From Actinomycetes bacterium (GTDB lineage Bacteria; Actinomycetota; Thermoleophilia; Gaiellales; Gaiellaceae), in assembly GCA_026708005.1 (NCBI GenBank), contig JAPOVR010000102.1, positions 1 to 64,000 on the forward strand: 64,000 bases of DNA. Direction: 5' to 3'. Positions 8,541 through 17,721 of the stretch are shown in pieces. A program made the position numbers and the translations under genes. Under the pieces are notes generated by a model. It saw only the letters and a list, made by a program, of their open reading frames with translations. It was not told where the DNA came from and ran no database searches. The first letter of the stretch is position 1; each line of letters begins with the position of its first letter.

Positions 8541-11500
8541 CCGCCGGCGGGCTCCGATATGCCCGCTACCGTGTGAACCGTTGGCTCAGACGGCTCCGGG
8601 TGCTCCAGCAGGGCCGGTCCCGCGCAGGTCACGTCGAGCAGTGGGCACTCGGCACAGACGAGCTTGCCGGGTGTCGCCCGGAACTCGGCTCTCCGGATCG
8701 CGGCGATCGCCTCGGACAGCCGGCCTTCGAGCTCAGCGAGGTCGTCTCGCGCAAACGTGCGGCCCACGGGCTCTTCGGGCCGATCGAGGAAGACGTACTG
8801 CGTGGTGACCGTTGACGCACCGGCCTTCAGCGCCGCGAGCGCGTAGACAACGACCTGGTAGGCATAGTCACGATCGACGAGCTCCTTGGGAGAGACGTCG
8901 TCGAGCCGGTTGGTCTTGAAATCGACGACGATCGCGTCGTCGCCCGCGCGTGCATACAGATCGAAGCGGCCGTGGAGCAGGATGCCCTCGTGCTCGAACG
9001 CGAAGCCGAGCTCGGCCCGCGCGGTGCTCTTGGCACCGACCGAGGCCGCGAGCGCAGAGCCGCGCCACCCGGCGAGCTGGCAGCCGGCTCGCTCGACATC
9101 CTCCGCGCCCGCATGCGGGTACCGCTTCGTAAGCCACCGCTTGACGTCCCCCTGCTCGACATCCCCCTGCGACGCCACAAGCTCAATCAACCCGTGCACG
9201 GCCTCTCCGAACTCGAGCGGGTTGAGGCCACCCTTCACCCCAGCCATCCCCTGCTCAACCGCTCTCGGCTTCAAGCCTACGAACCGCTCTGCCCAGAACC
9301 GCAGCGAGCACCGTCCGTACAGGGTGAGTGCGCTGAAGGAGAGGCGGGTCACCTGGTAGCGGGGCGCAGCCGGCACAACCCGCAGCGCCGGCAGCGCGAG
9401 CGAAGGCGCGACGTCGGGCTCCGGCACCGGCGCCGCCGGATCGAACAGCTCGAGCTGCTCGTCGGCAGGCGACGGCACCCGCTCGGCCTCCTGCGGCTCG
9501 GCGAGCTCGTCCGGCACGCCGCCGCGGTCGACCCGCAGCATCACCGATGCGCCCCCAATGGGAATCTCGGTCGTCCCGTTCTCGGTCGGCTCGTCCTGCT
9601 CGAGGCTCGCGTCGAGGCTCTCGAGCACCCATCCAATCGGCGTTGCCCAGGAGCTGTTGCGGGAGGGGTCAAGTGCCCCGGACACGATCAGCCGATCGAT
9701 CGCGCGCGTCATCGCAACGTAGTAGAGACGCTTGCCCTCGTCCTCCTCCTCCTTATCCTCCGCCGCTCGGATCTCCTCGTAGCCGGGCGCGGGATGGCGG
9801 GCGCCGGTGTTGGGATCGGCCACGCTGAGCCCGAAGCGCGGTCCTTCTTCGTCGAGCAGGCACAGGATGTCGCTCTTCGAGACGCGCCGGCGTTCGCGCC
9901 CGCAGTCGGCGACGGCCACGACCTTGAACTCAAGGCCCTTCGCCGCGTGGATCGTCATCAGACGGATGGCATCGGCCTCCTCGTCCTCCTCAACGGCCTC
10001 CCCCTCGCGCGCGCCGAGCTCGGTGAGACTGCGGGCAAACGTGAGGAACCCCTCGAGGTCGGCGCCGCGCCGATCCTCGAACGAGCGCGCGAGCAGCATG
10101 AGCGTGCGGACATTCGCGTAGCGGCGCTGACCGTCCCACGCAGCCAGCACCGCCAGGTCGTAGTCGTGCTCGGTGATGATGCGCTCGCAGAGCGCCTCGA
10201 GCCCGAGCTCCTCCGAGGCGAGGACGAGCCGGTCGTACCGCTGTCGGAACGCCGCCATGAGCTGGACATCGCTCGAGGCGAGCCCCGACGGCAGCTCTCG
10301 CTCGAGACCAGAGAAGAGCGGCCGCTTGCCAGCCGAGCGGCGCAACAGGAGGAGCGCGTCGTTCGAGACGCCAACGAGCGGTGAGGCCAGCACGGCCAGG
10401 AGCGCCACGTCGTCGTAGCGATTCTGGAGCAGCGCGAGGTAGGCGAGCAGATCGCGCACCTGTTGCTGGTCGTAGTAGCTGTGCCTGGTTGCTCGGTGGG
10501 TTGGCAGGCCCCTCTCACGGAGAGCCGCCTCGTAGTCCTCAGCACTCGTCCCCGCGGCCAGGAGGATGACGACGTCGCCCGGCGTGCACTCGCCGCGGGC
10601 GATCAGGGCGGAGAGGCGGCTCGCAAGGTGCCGAGCCTCACCCTCGCGCCAGGTCAGAGGACGGCCATTGTAGGCGGTCTTGTCGGTCACGAGCACCTCG
10701 ACAGCCGGCCCGGAGGGAGCCTCAGCCGGCTGCCTCGCGGCCACCAGCCGCTCGAAGCTCTCGCCGAACTGCCGCTCGAAGATGTGGTTGACGACGTCGA
10801 GCACCTCCGGGCGAGACCGGTAGTTCTGCGTCAGCGCGAGCGGGCCTCCACTGCGCTCACGGCGCTGGCGAAACACATCGACGTCCGCATGGCGGAAGCG
10901 GTAGATCGATTGGAGCTCGTCACCCACGGAGAACAGCTCGTCGGAGACGATCAGATCGATGAGATCGCACTGAAGCCGGTCCGTGTCCTGAAACTCGTCG
11001 ACCATGATCGACCGGAATCGCCAGGCAAGCGACTCGCGCACATCCTCGTGCTCGCGCAGCAGGTCGCGGGCACGCAGCTGGAGATCCTCGAAGTCAAGCG
11101 CGGACTCTCGCTCCTTCGCGCAGCCATAGGCGTGATCGAAGGCCGTGAGCAGCTCCTGAAGCAGACCGCGATCCCGAGCGGAGACCACCCCGAGCGCCGC
11201 CCGCTCGAGCCCGGCTGCCGCCTCACGGAGCTCGGCCAGATGCTTTTTCCTGCGCGGGATCTGCCGGGAGAGGCCAAGGAGGCTCTCGGGCGACGGGTCG
11301 GTGTCGAGGATGCCAAGCAGCCACCCGGCGAGCGAGACCTCCTCCTCGCCGGCGTCCGCCGAGCGCACCTCGCCCGCGATGCGCTGGAGGACCTCCCGGC
11401 TTGCCCGGAGATCGCCGGAGCCCTCGGCGGCGAGGACGAGCCGCCTTCCAGCTGATCGCAGGCGCTCGAAGACGCCGGTCAGCATCGTCTTCAGGTTGGC

Positions 11501-11959
11501 CGAGGTGTAGGCGGCAAGCAGCCGCAGGCGTTCCTCGTCGCGTCCGGCGCAGAAGGCGGCAAGCGCCTCGTCGAAGGCGTTTGACCGAAGGACGCGGGCC
11601 TGGTTCTCGTCGAGCGTACGGAACCGCGGGTCGACCCCGGCCTCGAGCGGATGGCTGCGCAAGAGGCGGGAGCAGAAGCCATGAATCGTCGAGATCCACG
11701 CCCGGTCGAGCTCAACGGCCAGCTCGCGATGGCCGAGCTCGACCAGACGTGCGCGAATCCGCGCCCGCAACTCCTCCGCAGCCCGGTCCGTGTAGGTGAT
11801 CACGAGCAGCGCGTCGACCGAGACGCCCCGATCGACGACCGCGCGAGCGAAGCGCTCGACGAGCACGCTCGTCTTCCCGGTCCCGGCGCCCGCCGAGACG
11901 AACACCACGCCCGTGGCGTCGATGGCAGCGCGCTGCTCGTCGTTGGGCGCGAGCGTCAT
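8522..11959 (-). CDS. addA: UvrD/AddA-type helicase with C-terminal RecB-like nuclease
   Basis: A large superfamily 1 helicase joined to a PD-(D/E)XK nuclease. Helicase motifs in order: Walker A SAGAGTGKTSVLVERF near the N-terminus, IHGFCSRLLR, motif II VDEFQDTDR, LTQNYRS, TIHAAKGLEFKVV and YVAMTRA. The nuclease part has GEAVHGLIE, HGRFDLYA, VVDFKTNRL and QVVVYALA near the C-terminus. With its partner it should process double-strand ends for recombination, as AddAB does. I chose ATG at 11959, which overlaps the upstream stop as ATGA (11956-11959), the usual sign of coupling; an earlier in-frame start at 12007 adds 16 residues. It could also be named a stand-alone 'UvrD/exonuclease subunit A'. 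Confidence 0.88.
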   Translation of the reverse strand: MTLAPNDEQRAAIDATGVVFVSAGAGTGKTSVLVERFARAVVDRGVSVDALLVITYTDRAAEELRARIRARLVELGHRELAVELDRAWISTIHGFCSRLLRSHPLEAGVDPRFRTLDENQARVLRSNAFDEALAAFCAGRDEERLRLLAAYTSANLKTMLTGVFERLRSAGRRLVLAAEGSGDLRASREVLQRIAGEVRSADAGEEEVSLAGWLLGILDTDPSPESLLGLSRQIPRRKKHLAELREAAAGLERAALGVVSARDRGLLQELLTAFDHAYGCAKERESALDFEDLQLRARDLLREHEDVRESLAWRFRSIMVDEFQDTDRLQCDLIDLIVSDELFSVGDELQSIYRFRHADVDVFRQRRERSGGPLALTQNYRSRPEVLDVVNHIFERQFGESFERLVAARQPAEAPSGPAVEVLVTDKTAYNGRPLTWREGEARHLASRLSALIARGECTPGDVVILLAAGTSAEDYEAALRERGLPTHRATRHSYYDQQQVRDLLAYLALLQNRYDDVALLAVLASPLVGVSNDALLLLRRSAGKRPLFSGLERELPSGLASSDVQLMAAFRQRYDRLVLASEELGLEALCERIITEHDYDLAVLAAWDGQRRYANVRTLMLLARSFEDRRGADLEGFLTFARSLTELGAREGEAVEEDEEADAIRLMTIHAAKGLEFKVVAVADCGRERRRVSKSDILCLLDEEGPRFGLSVADPNTGARHPAPGYEEIRAAEDKEEEDEGKRLYYVAMTRAIDRLIVSGALDPSRNSSWATPIGWVLESLDASLEQDEPTENGTTEIPIGGASVMLRVDRGGVPDELAEPQEAERVPSPADEQLELFDPAAPVPEPDVAPSLALPALRVVPAAPRYQVTRLSFSALTLYGRCSLRFWAERFVGLKPRAVEQGMAGVKGGLNPLEFGEAVHGLIELVASQGDVEQGDVKRWLTKRYPHAGAEDVERAGCQLAGWRGSALAASVGAKSTARAELGFAFEHEGILLHGRFDLYARAGDDAIVVDFKTNRLDDVSPKELVDRDYAYQVVVYALAALKAGASTVTTQYVFLDRPEEPVGRTFARDDLAELEGRLSEAIAAIRRAEFRATPGKLVCAECPLLDVTCAGPALLEHPEPSEPTVHTVAGISEPAGGWPVAM

Positions 11960-14889
11960 GCCCTGCGCACGCGACACATCGGCCAGCGGTCGCACCAACT
12001 CGGACACTGGCCGCCGCGTGGATCGTGCTGCACGTCACCCTCGCGGATGCGCCCGACAGCCTCTCGCGCGTGCTCCTTTGCGAGCTCGACGATGCCCCAG
12101 AAGTCGTCTTCGCTCAGATAATCGTTGGCGGCCAGGCCGGGAACAAGCTCGTCTCGCGCGTCGGCGCGCAGCATCCCCCGCTCCTCGCGCCTCTGATCGC
12201 CGCGCTTCCCCGAGAGGGAACGGTAGAGGCCTCCGACCGGCTCGATTCCCACGAGGTCGCGCAACGCCAGGGCATACAGCGGAATCTGCAGAAGCCCGTT
12301 CTGCTGGATCTTCGCGGCTGAGAACGCCTCGCCGGACTTGTAGTCCTGGACGATCCCACGCGCGGAGAACGGGTCGAGATCGATGCGATCGATCTTGCCG
12401 GATACCGAGAAGCCGTCGAGATCGAGGCCCCGCTGCAGCTCGGCCGCAGCCCGCTCGTTTCCGAAGGCAATCTCGAGGCGCCGCGGGACGAGCGGCAGCC
12501 CAAGCTCAACCTCACGGCGCAGGAACCGCTCGAGGTCGAGGCCGAGGCTGCCCTCCAGCTCGAGCAGCTCCACCTCGGTGAGATCCAGCCACACCTGGCT
12601 CTCGATCGCCTCTGCAAGGCACTCGCGGAGAAACGCCAGCGCCTCCTCCAGCCGATCCTCGCTCACCTGCTCAACGCCCAGACTGCGTGGAATCCCGGCG
12701 TAGAAGCGATGGAGCGCCCTGTGTGCGACTGTGCCCCGCAGCCGGGGATCCACGCGGCGATCGATCTCGCGCGGCTTCAGCTGCCGGTCGACGAACCAGA
12801 GGGACGAGCAGGTTCCGAACTGCTCGAGGTCGGTCACCGAGAAGGTGCTCGCAGCCTCCAGCTCAGCGCGGGCGGCCCTGGTCAGCGCGGTGGGGCGCGA
12901 GAAGGCCGTCAGCGCGCGCTCGATCCTCCGGGTCAAGCCGTTTGCGGCGGCAACCGATCTCGCGGCGGCCGGCTCGGTCGCCCCGAGCGCCGCCAGCGCC
13001 CGCAGCCGCTCGCGCTCGGTCGGAGCGCTCTCCACGTCCTGTGGGGGCCAAGCCCCCGTCCGCCGACGCGTCGCGCGCTCGACCTCCTCGGGGTCGAAGA
13101 GCATCCGCACCTCATCCCAGAACGGGCTCGCCCCGCCCACCCGGCCATCGTCGGCTCCGCTCTCGCGGGCAAGCGCGAGCACTGTCCGGGCTCGCGTACA
13201 GGCCGAGTAGAAGAGGTACCGGTCGCGCGCGAGCGAATCGGCTCGGGTCAGACGGCGTGCGGGCTCGGCCGCATCGAGCTCGCGGCGCTCCTCGTCGCCG
13301 AGAAACGGCGGCTCGACCGCCGGTCTTGGCAGCGAACCCTCCTCGAGCCTGAGCACGAAGACCGCCTCAAGTCGCCGTGTGCGGACGCGCAGCAGGTCGG
13401 TCACGACGACCCGGCCCGGCCTGTCGCGCCGCGGCCGCAGCCGCTCGTGCTCGAGGCACGCCACGAGCTCGTCCCGCCTCAGGCGGCCGCTGCGATCGCG
13501 CCAGCCGCTCAGATCGTCGAGCACGCCGAGGACCGTGTCGTGCGCCGTGAGGTCGCGCTCGACCTCCTCCCCCGCCTGCGGGCGCGAGAGCGTCCGGGCG
13601 TGTCGCATCATGGCGGCCACGAGCTCACGGAGCGCCTCGCTCGGATCATCGTGGCCGCGCAGCAGCTCAACCGCTTCGAGGCCGTGCTCGAACAGCTCAA
13701 CCGCCTCGGCCTCAACCCTCGCCGGCTCGATGATGCTGCGGCCGCGAAGGCGCCCCTCGACGTAGTCGACCCGCGAGCGGGGAACATCCGAGAACCGGGA
13801 GCGCAGGAACGCAAAGAGGTCGGCGCGAGATCCCTCCAGCCAGGCAAAGCGCGCGAGCCGAAGCAGCGCCCGGCCGAACGGGACCGCGCTGAGACGCACG
13901 TTGCCGTCGAGAGCAAACGGCACTCCGTGTGCCTCGAACGCGAGCTCGAGCGGCCGGCGCAGCCGCTCGAGGTCGGGGCACACGACGGCGATCTCGTCTG
14001 CCGGCACGCCCTCGTGCAGCAGGGTTGCGATCTCGTCTGCGACAAGCTCGAGCACACCCCGCGTTCCCACCGCCTCCAGGAACCGGATGGCGCCGCCAAT
14101 AGGAGGCGGGTCATGCGAAGGGAGCTCGAACAGCAACCGCTCCAGGTGCGCGAGCGCGGGCGCCTGCCCCCACTCTGCTGGCTGCAGCTCCTCGATCGCC
14201 TCGCCGGCAAGACGGGCGAGATCCTCCGCCGTCCGGTGCACCGACCCGAACGCGCGGCGCCCCGGCTCGTAGGGCAGCGACACCGTGACGTCCGTCCGCG
14301 CCGACAGCGCCTCGATCAGCGCCCACTGGGCTCCCGTCAGATCCGTGAACCCATAGGCGAGCACCGGCCGCTCAGACCAGGCATCCCTCTCAGAGAGCAG
14401 CCGCTCGATCGCCGCTCGCTGACGGCGCTGACGGTCGGTGAGGCCAAGCGCGTCGAGCCGGGCACGGTAGGCCTTGTGAAGAGCCGCAAGCTCGCCGGCC
14501 AGCTCGCCGGGCTCGAGCAGGGCGGCCTCGAGCTCATCGATGGTCTCAGCGAGGGTGTCAACGAACCCATCGAAGCGCGCCGAGCGGCCGAGCCTCGCCA
14601 GCTGCTCGGTTGCCGCCACATCCTGCAGGACAAGTCTGCGCGCAGACGAGGTGATGAGCTCGGCTTGCCCGTTCTGCGGCGCAATCAGCCTGAAGAGGTC
14701 GTCGAACGTTCCGATCCAGCCGCCGAGCAGCGCGGGCTGGCGCCCGAGCAGCTCGCGCTCGGTGAGCTCGATCTCGTGACGGTTGGGTACGACGAAGCAG
14801 GGCTCCCGGTCGAGCGCCTGCACGTAGCGATCGAGGAGCCGCGAGACCTTGCCGGCATTCGCCGGCCCAACCAGCAGCCGGAGCGGCAC
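11956..14889 (-). CDS. addB: AddB-like helicase/nuclease subunit
   Basis: The frame carries an N-terminal P-loop-like LLVGPANAGKVSRLLDRY, a degenerate UvrD-like middle and a C-terminal PD-(D/E)XK nuclease (LRGTVAHRALHRFY, GKIDRIDLDPF, IVQDYKSGE, LQIPLYALAL). One Cys before the nuclease (FGTCSSLWF) and three at the very end (CPSWCDRWPMC) match the split 4Fe-4S cluster of AddB-type nucleases. I placed the start at GTG 14889 because family similarity begins at VPLRLLVGPANAG; an in-frame ATG at 14982 adds 31 residues, but that part is covered by a short DNA repeat, suggesting it is upstream DNA. It overlaps addA by four bases. The partnership is inferred from order and domains; sequence similarity to characterised AddB is only moderate. 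Confidence 0.8.
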   Translation of the reverse strand: MPLRLLVGPANAGKVSRLLDRYVQALDREPCFVVPNRHEIELTERELLGRQPALLGGWIGTFDDLFRLIAPQNGQAELITSSARRLVLQDVAATEQLARLGRSARFDGFVDTLAETIDELEAALLEPGELAGELAALHKAYRARLDALGLTDRQRRQRAAIERLLSERDAWSERPVLAYGFTDLTGAQWALIEALSARTDVTVSLPYEPGRRAFGSVHRTAEDLARLAGEAIEELQPAEWGQAPALAHLERLLFELPSHDPPPIGGAIRFLEAVGTRGVLELVADEIATLLHEGVPADEIAVVCPDLERLRRPLELAFEAHGVPFALDGNVRLSAVPFGRALLRLARFAWLEGSRADLFAFLRSRFSDVPRSRVDYVEGRLRGRSIIEPARVEAEAVELFEHGLEAVELLRGHDDPSEALRELVAAMMRHARTLSRPQAGEEVERDLTAHDTVLGVLDDLSGWRDRSGRLRRDELVACLEHERLRPRRDRPGRVVVTDLLRVRTRRLEAVFVLRLEEGSLPRPAVEPPFLGDEERRELDAAEPARRLTRADSLARDRYLFYSACTRARTVLALARESGADDGRVGGASPFWDEVRMLFDPEEVERATRRRTGAWPPQDVESAPTERERLRALAALGATEPAAARSVAAANGLTRRIERALTAFSRPTALTRAARAELEAASTFSVTDLEQFGTCSSLWFVDRQLKPREIDRRVDPRLRGTVAHRALHRFYAGIPRSLGVEQVSEDRLEEALAFLRECLAEAIESQVWLDLTEVELLELEGSLGLDLERFLRREVELGLPLVPRRLEIAFGNERAAAELQRGLDLDGFSVSGKIDRIDLDPFSARGIVQDYKSGEAFSAAKIQQNGLLQIPLYALALRDLVGIEPVGGLYRSLSGKRGDQRREERGMLRADARDELVPGLAANDYLSEDDFWGIVELAKEHAREAVGRIREGDVQHDPRGGQCPSWCDRWPMCRVRRA

Positions 14890-14935
14890 CAGACCATCGT
14901 AAAGGGTCGGCCGGAGACCCAGGCTGGCCAATCCC

Positions 14936-15035
14936 AGACGGTACGACGACCGCTGGGAGGGCTGCGGGCCGTAGCGGCTCACACCGCGCCAATCCAGCTG
15001 GCCAGTTCAGACGGTGCGGCGACCGCTGGGAGGGC
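14936..15035. repeat. direct repeat pair upstream of addB
   Basis: Two imperfect copies of CAGACGGTRCGRCGACCGCT followed by GGGAGGGC begin near 14936 and 15009, 73 bases apart, with some similarity extending to the left (CTGGCCA). They sit just upstream of the preferred addB start at 14889 and could be operator sites or a local duplication. Confidence 0.6.
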
Positions 15036-15900
15036 CGGGGGGAACCTGAACTCTCGCCGGCCCGGGTTGTCCTGCGACGCCGGCGAGGGGCAGGCGAGTC
15101 TGTGCCGGATCAACCCCAGCTTCCCCTGGGACAGGCTGATCCAGGCGCGGTGCCGGGGAGGCGCAGCGGAGGCTGCGCCGGGCGAGGCGGCTCTGCGCTG
15201 GCGCGTGGGGCGCCCGATCTGCGAGGTCGCGATGGAGGCGGCTCGGACGGAACGCGCACAGCCGACCTGGGCGGCCACAGCTCGACCACCGAGCTCACAG
15301 GCGAGGTCATCGCGCGCGCTCGGTCGAAGCTCGACATCTGGGCCTCGCTCGGCGACATCTGAGCCCGGGGTTCAGCTCCCGGGCCCAGCAGTTGCGCATT
15401 CATCCCGCCTTCGGCGCTCGGCAATTCCCCCCTTGGCGCTCGGCGACATCTGAGGCCTCAGCACCCGGCCACTTTCCGCCGGCTGTGGGTCGCTGGGCTT
15501 TGGGCCGCTGCGCTGGTGGGCTGCTGGGCATCAGCAAGCGGTCCGGCGAGCCGCTGTCCGCCATCAAGCTGACGGCGAATGCGCGTCCCGAGGCTGGCCC
15601 TCTCCGCCGGCGGCGGGCCGCAGGGCGCTGGAGGCTGCCGGGCTCGGGCCGGCTGGCGTTACCGAGCGGGCATGGCCAGAGAGACGTCGGCGTGGAGTTT
15701 GCGCAGTCGCAGGAGTTGACACAGTCTCGTGACACTCTTGTGACAAACAGCCCGTCTGGCTCAGCTACCCTCCACCGGGTGGTGGGTGGGGGGTGGGCTG
15801 CTCCTAGCGACGGCGCTCGCCAACCGCCGCCGCGAAGCAGCGCCAGAAGAGACCCTGACCGAGGCAGCCGGCCGGGCTTGGCAGCCGCTACTCGAAGCGG
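14983..15900. other. 0.9-kb noncoding stretch with short repeats
   Basis: No convincing gene on either strand. A 17-base exact direct repeat, GCTCGGCGACATCTGAG, occurs at 15347-15363 and 15438-15454, with a shorter relative GCTCGACATCTG at 15329-15340. Dispersed element copy C occupies 15699-15803 in the opposite orientation to copies A and B. I considered insertion-sequence ends for the ACATCTG repeats but saw no transposase. Confidence 0.55.
15699..15803 (+). repeat. dispersed promoter-like element, copy C
   Basis: On the plus strand: three TGACA boxes at 15717-15721, 15730-15734 and 15741-15745 (13 and 11 bases apart), then AGCTACCCT with TACCCT at 15766-15771, then the G-tract at 15777-15797 with runs GGG, GGG, GGGGGG and GGG separated by loops of 1 to 4 bases. 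This is the cleanest copy. About 100 bases follow before the converging ferredoxin gene. Confidence 0.8.
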
Positions 15901-16206
15901 CTAGGCGATCGGCTCGTTCTGGACGTTGTGCTCGGTTGCGTATTCGTCAACAAGCGGATCGATCGTCTCGACCTCGTCAGGGTAGGCGTAGTTGATCTTG
16001 ACGAACGGCTCCCACTTCTCCGGGAGAGCATCCTCAGGGAAGATGGCCTCAACCGGGCACTCCGGCTCGCACGCGCCGCAGTCGATGCACTCGATCGGAT
16101 CGATGACGAGGATACGACCGAACTCGTGGATGCAGTCGACGGGGCACACATCGACGCAGGAGCGGTCTTTGATGTCGATACATGGCTCAGCGATGATGTA
16201 CGTCAT
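15901..16206 (-). CDS. fdxA: 7Fe ferredoxin
   Basis: A 101-residue electron carrier. Cys positions 9, 17 and 50 fit a 3Fe-4S cluster and Cys 21, 40, 43 and 46 a 4Fe-4S cluster, the arrangement of Azotobacter-type 7Fe ferredoxins; Cys 25 is extra. The acidic C-terminal half ([19 protein letters not shown]) is usual for the actinobacterial type. ATG at 16206 is six bases downstream of a -10-like TAAGAT, so the mRNA is probably leaderless; no Shine-Dalgarno is present. The next gene upstream (16566) has its own promoter-like box. Confidence 0.93.
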   Translation of the reverse strand: MTYIIAEPCIDIKDRSCVDVCPVDCIHEFGRILVIDPIECIDCGACEPECPVEAIFPEDALPEKWEPFVKINYAYPDEVETIDPLVDEYATEHNVQNEPIA

Positions 16207-16212
16207 GCAGAG

Positions 16213-16218
16213 ATCTTA
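16213..16218 (-). promoter_or_regulatory. -10 box of fdxA (leaderless)
   Basis: TAAGAT on the minus strand, six bases before the fdxA ATG. The spacing places the transcription start at or next to the start codon. No clear -35 match. Confidence 0.55.
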
Positions 16219-16257
16219 ACCCCTGCGTCCGAGCGCACAGCAAGAGAAGCTGAGCGC

Positions 16258-16566
16258 CTACGCGACGAGCTCCGCGACGATGTCGCCGGCACGCTTGGAC
16301 AGCGCCGAGCGCACGACCACCCGATCGACTCCCGCCGCTCTCGCACGTTGCAGCCCCTCGGTATCGGTGTGGTTCGTGAAGCCGACAATCGGGACCTCGG
16401 GATAGGCGTTCACAACCTCGTCAGGATCGATCCGCGAGACATCCGCGATGACGAGGTCGGGCAGCTCCGTGCTCTCGATGCTCGTCAGACGGTGCTGCGA
16501 GCCGAGCATCACGTCGAGCCTGCCTCGAAAGAAGAGATCGACGCCCGTGATGAGAATCGTCGCCAC
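16258..16566 (-). CDS. small alpha/beta protein resembling a response-regulator receiver fold
   Basis: A 102-residue protein starting with GTG at 16566. The pattern of short strands and helices (ATILITGVD, LPDLVIADVSR, VPIVGFTNHTD, AAGVDRVVVRSAL) looks like a CheY-type receiver or a small P-loop-free Rossmann domain, with an Asp (VIADVSR) where the phosphorylated Asp would be. There is no output domain and no adjacent histidine kinase. It could be a degenerate receiver acting by binding alone. TAGGCT six bases upstream suggests its own leaderless promoter. Confidence 0.55.
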   Translation of the reverse strand: MATILITGVDLFFRGRLDVMLGSQHRLTSIESTELPDLVIADVSRIDPDEVVNAYPEVPIVGFTNHTDTEGLQRARAAGVDRVVVRSALSKRAGDIVAELVA

Positions 16567-16572
16567 AAGCGA

Positions 16573-16578
16573 AGCCTA
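16573..16578 (-). promoter_or_regulatory. -10 box before the small receiver-like gene
   Basis: TAGGCT on the minus strand, six bases before the GTG at 16566, the same spacing as at fdxA. Confidence 0.45.
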
Positions 16579-16667
16579 GCGCGCTCCCTCGCGCACATGT
16601 CGCCTCGGCTCGCACCACTCCTACGCAGCGGCCGCGCGCAGCCCGCACCGCGCCCAGCGAACCCGAC

Positions 16668-17135
16668 TCAGGAGCGGTCGAACCGGGAGAGCTCGTCGTC
16701 GATGCGGCGCTCAAGCGTGGGATCGAGCCCGTCACCGGAGAGCGCCGCGCGCACTGCCCGCGCGCGGTAGGAGCGGCGGATCAGCAGGTACACGAGGAAG
16801 CCTGCTCCGACGATGCCCACAAGCGGCAGCGCCCAGAGGATCGTATTGACGCCGCTGCGGCTGGGGGAGGCGAGCACGCGCTCGCCGAACTCGAGCACCA
16901 GCTGCTCCTTGATCTCGGTCTTCGAATCGCCACGTTCAATCCGGCTTGTGATGAATGCACGGATGCGGTCGGCAGCAGGAGCATGCGAGCGGTTGAGCGG
17001 TGCCTCACACGTCGGGCACATCACCTCGGCCTCGAGCTCCTCGAGGGTCGGGTTGAGCTCTGAGGCCCTCAGTGGGCTGGCTGCGATCAACGCCAGCAGG
17101 CACCCGAGCAGAGCGAGAGCGACGAGCTGCTTCAC
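16668..17135 (-). CDS. ccmH: cytochrome c-type biogenesis protein CcmH
   Basis: A 155-residue protein with an N-terminal signal peptide (LVALALLGCLLALIAAS), the redox pair CPTC at residues 40-43 in place of the usual LRCxxC motif, and a C-terminal membrane helix (ILWALPLVGIVGAGFLVYLLI). CcmH reduces the haem-binding CxxCH site of apocytochrome c outside the membrane. Its ATG overlaps the upstream thioredoxin-like gene by four bases, so both are made from one transcript. No other ccm genes are in the window. Confidence 0.85.
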   Translation of the reverse strand: MKQLVALALLGCLLALIAASPLRASELNPTLEELEAEVMCPTCEAPLNRSHAPAADRIRAFITSRIERGDSKTEIKEQLVLEFGERVLASPSRSGVNTILWALPLVGIVGAGFLVYLLIRRSYRARAVRAALSGDGLDPTLERRIDDELSRFDRS

Positions 17136-17713
17136 GGGCCGGCCGCCTTGGGCGACGCCGAGGAGGAATGGGCTGCGAGCTCAAGGCCCGCGGCGACGTC
17201 ATCCTCCTCAACAGGGCCGAGAACGTGATGAACGAGCCGACCCTGGGCATTGACGACGTAGGTCTCCGGCACCGCTGAGAGGCCAAAGTCGATCGGCGTT
17301 CGCCCGTCAACATCTCGAACGTTCGGGTAGGTCAGCCCGAAGCGCTCGATGAAGTCGCGAGCGTCGCCGGAGAGGTCTTCCGTATTTATGCCGAGCACGA
17401 CGACATTCTCCGCCTCGTAACGCTTCCACGCAGCCTGGAGGACCGAAGCCTCATCCCGGCAAGGAGCGCACCAGGATGCCCAGAAGTTGAGGATCACGGT
17501 CGTGCCGCGCAGCGAGGAGAGCTGGAGCATGCCTTCCTGGTCAAGCCGCGGCAGAACGAAATCAGGCGTGGCAGGCCGTTTGCCCTGGGCGATGTCCGAT
17601 GGAATGTGCCGACCTCGGTCGATGCCAACGAGCCGCCACCCGAGCAGCAGCACGACAAGGCCGATCGTCGCGACGACCGCAAGCTGCAAGCCGAGCTTCG
17701 TCCTTCGCCCCAC
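17132..17713 (-). CDS. TlpA/DsbE-type membrane-anchored thioredoxin
   Basis: A 193-residue protein with a membrane anchor at residues 9-30 and a TlpA-like thioredoxin domain holding WCAPC at residues 81-85 and a cis-Pro block SAVPETYVV. It should act outside the membrane, keeping CcmH or apocytochrome Cys residues reduced (the CcmG/DsbE role); the overlap with ccmH supports this. The GTG start at 17713 is eight bases after a -10-like TACTCT. Confidence 0.88.
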   Translation of the reverse strand: MGRRTKLGLQLAVVATIGLVVLLLGWRLVGIDRGRHIPSDIAQGKRPATPDFVLPRLDQEGMLQLSSLRGTTVILNFWASWCAPCRDEASVLQAAWKRYEAENVVVLGINTEDLSGDARDFIERFGLTYPNVRDVDGRTPIDFGLSAVPETYVVNAQGRLVHHVLGPVEEDDVAAGLELAAHSSSASPKAAGP

Positions 17714-17721
17714 AGTCGCAC

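Noticed and set aside
8972-10384. A 470-residue plus-strand open frame
   Set aside because: Antisense to the addA-like gene, whose helicase and nuclease motifs are unambiguous.
12709-15453. A 914-residue plus-strand open frame
   Set aside because: It is antisense to addB and has shadow composition (Arg, Leu, Glu, Pro) with no domain.
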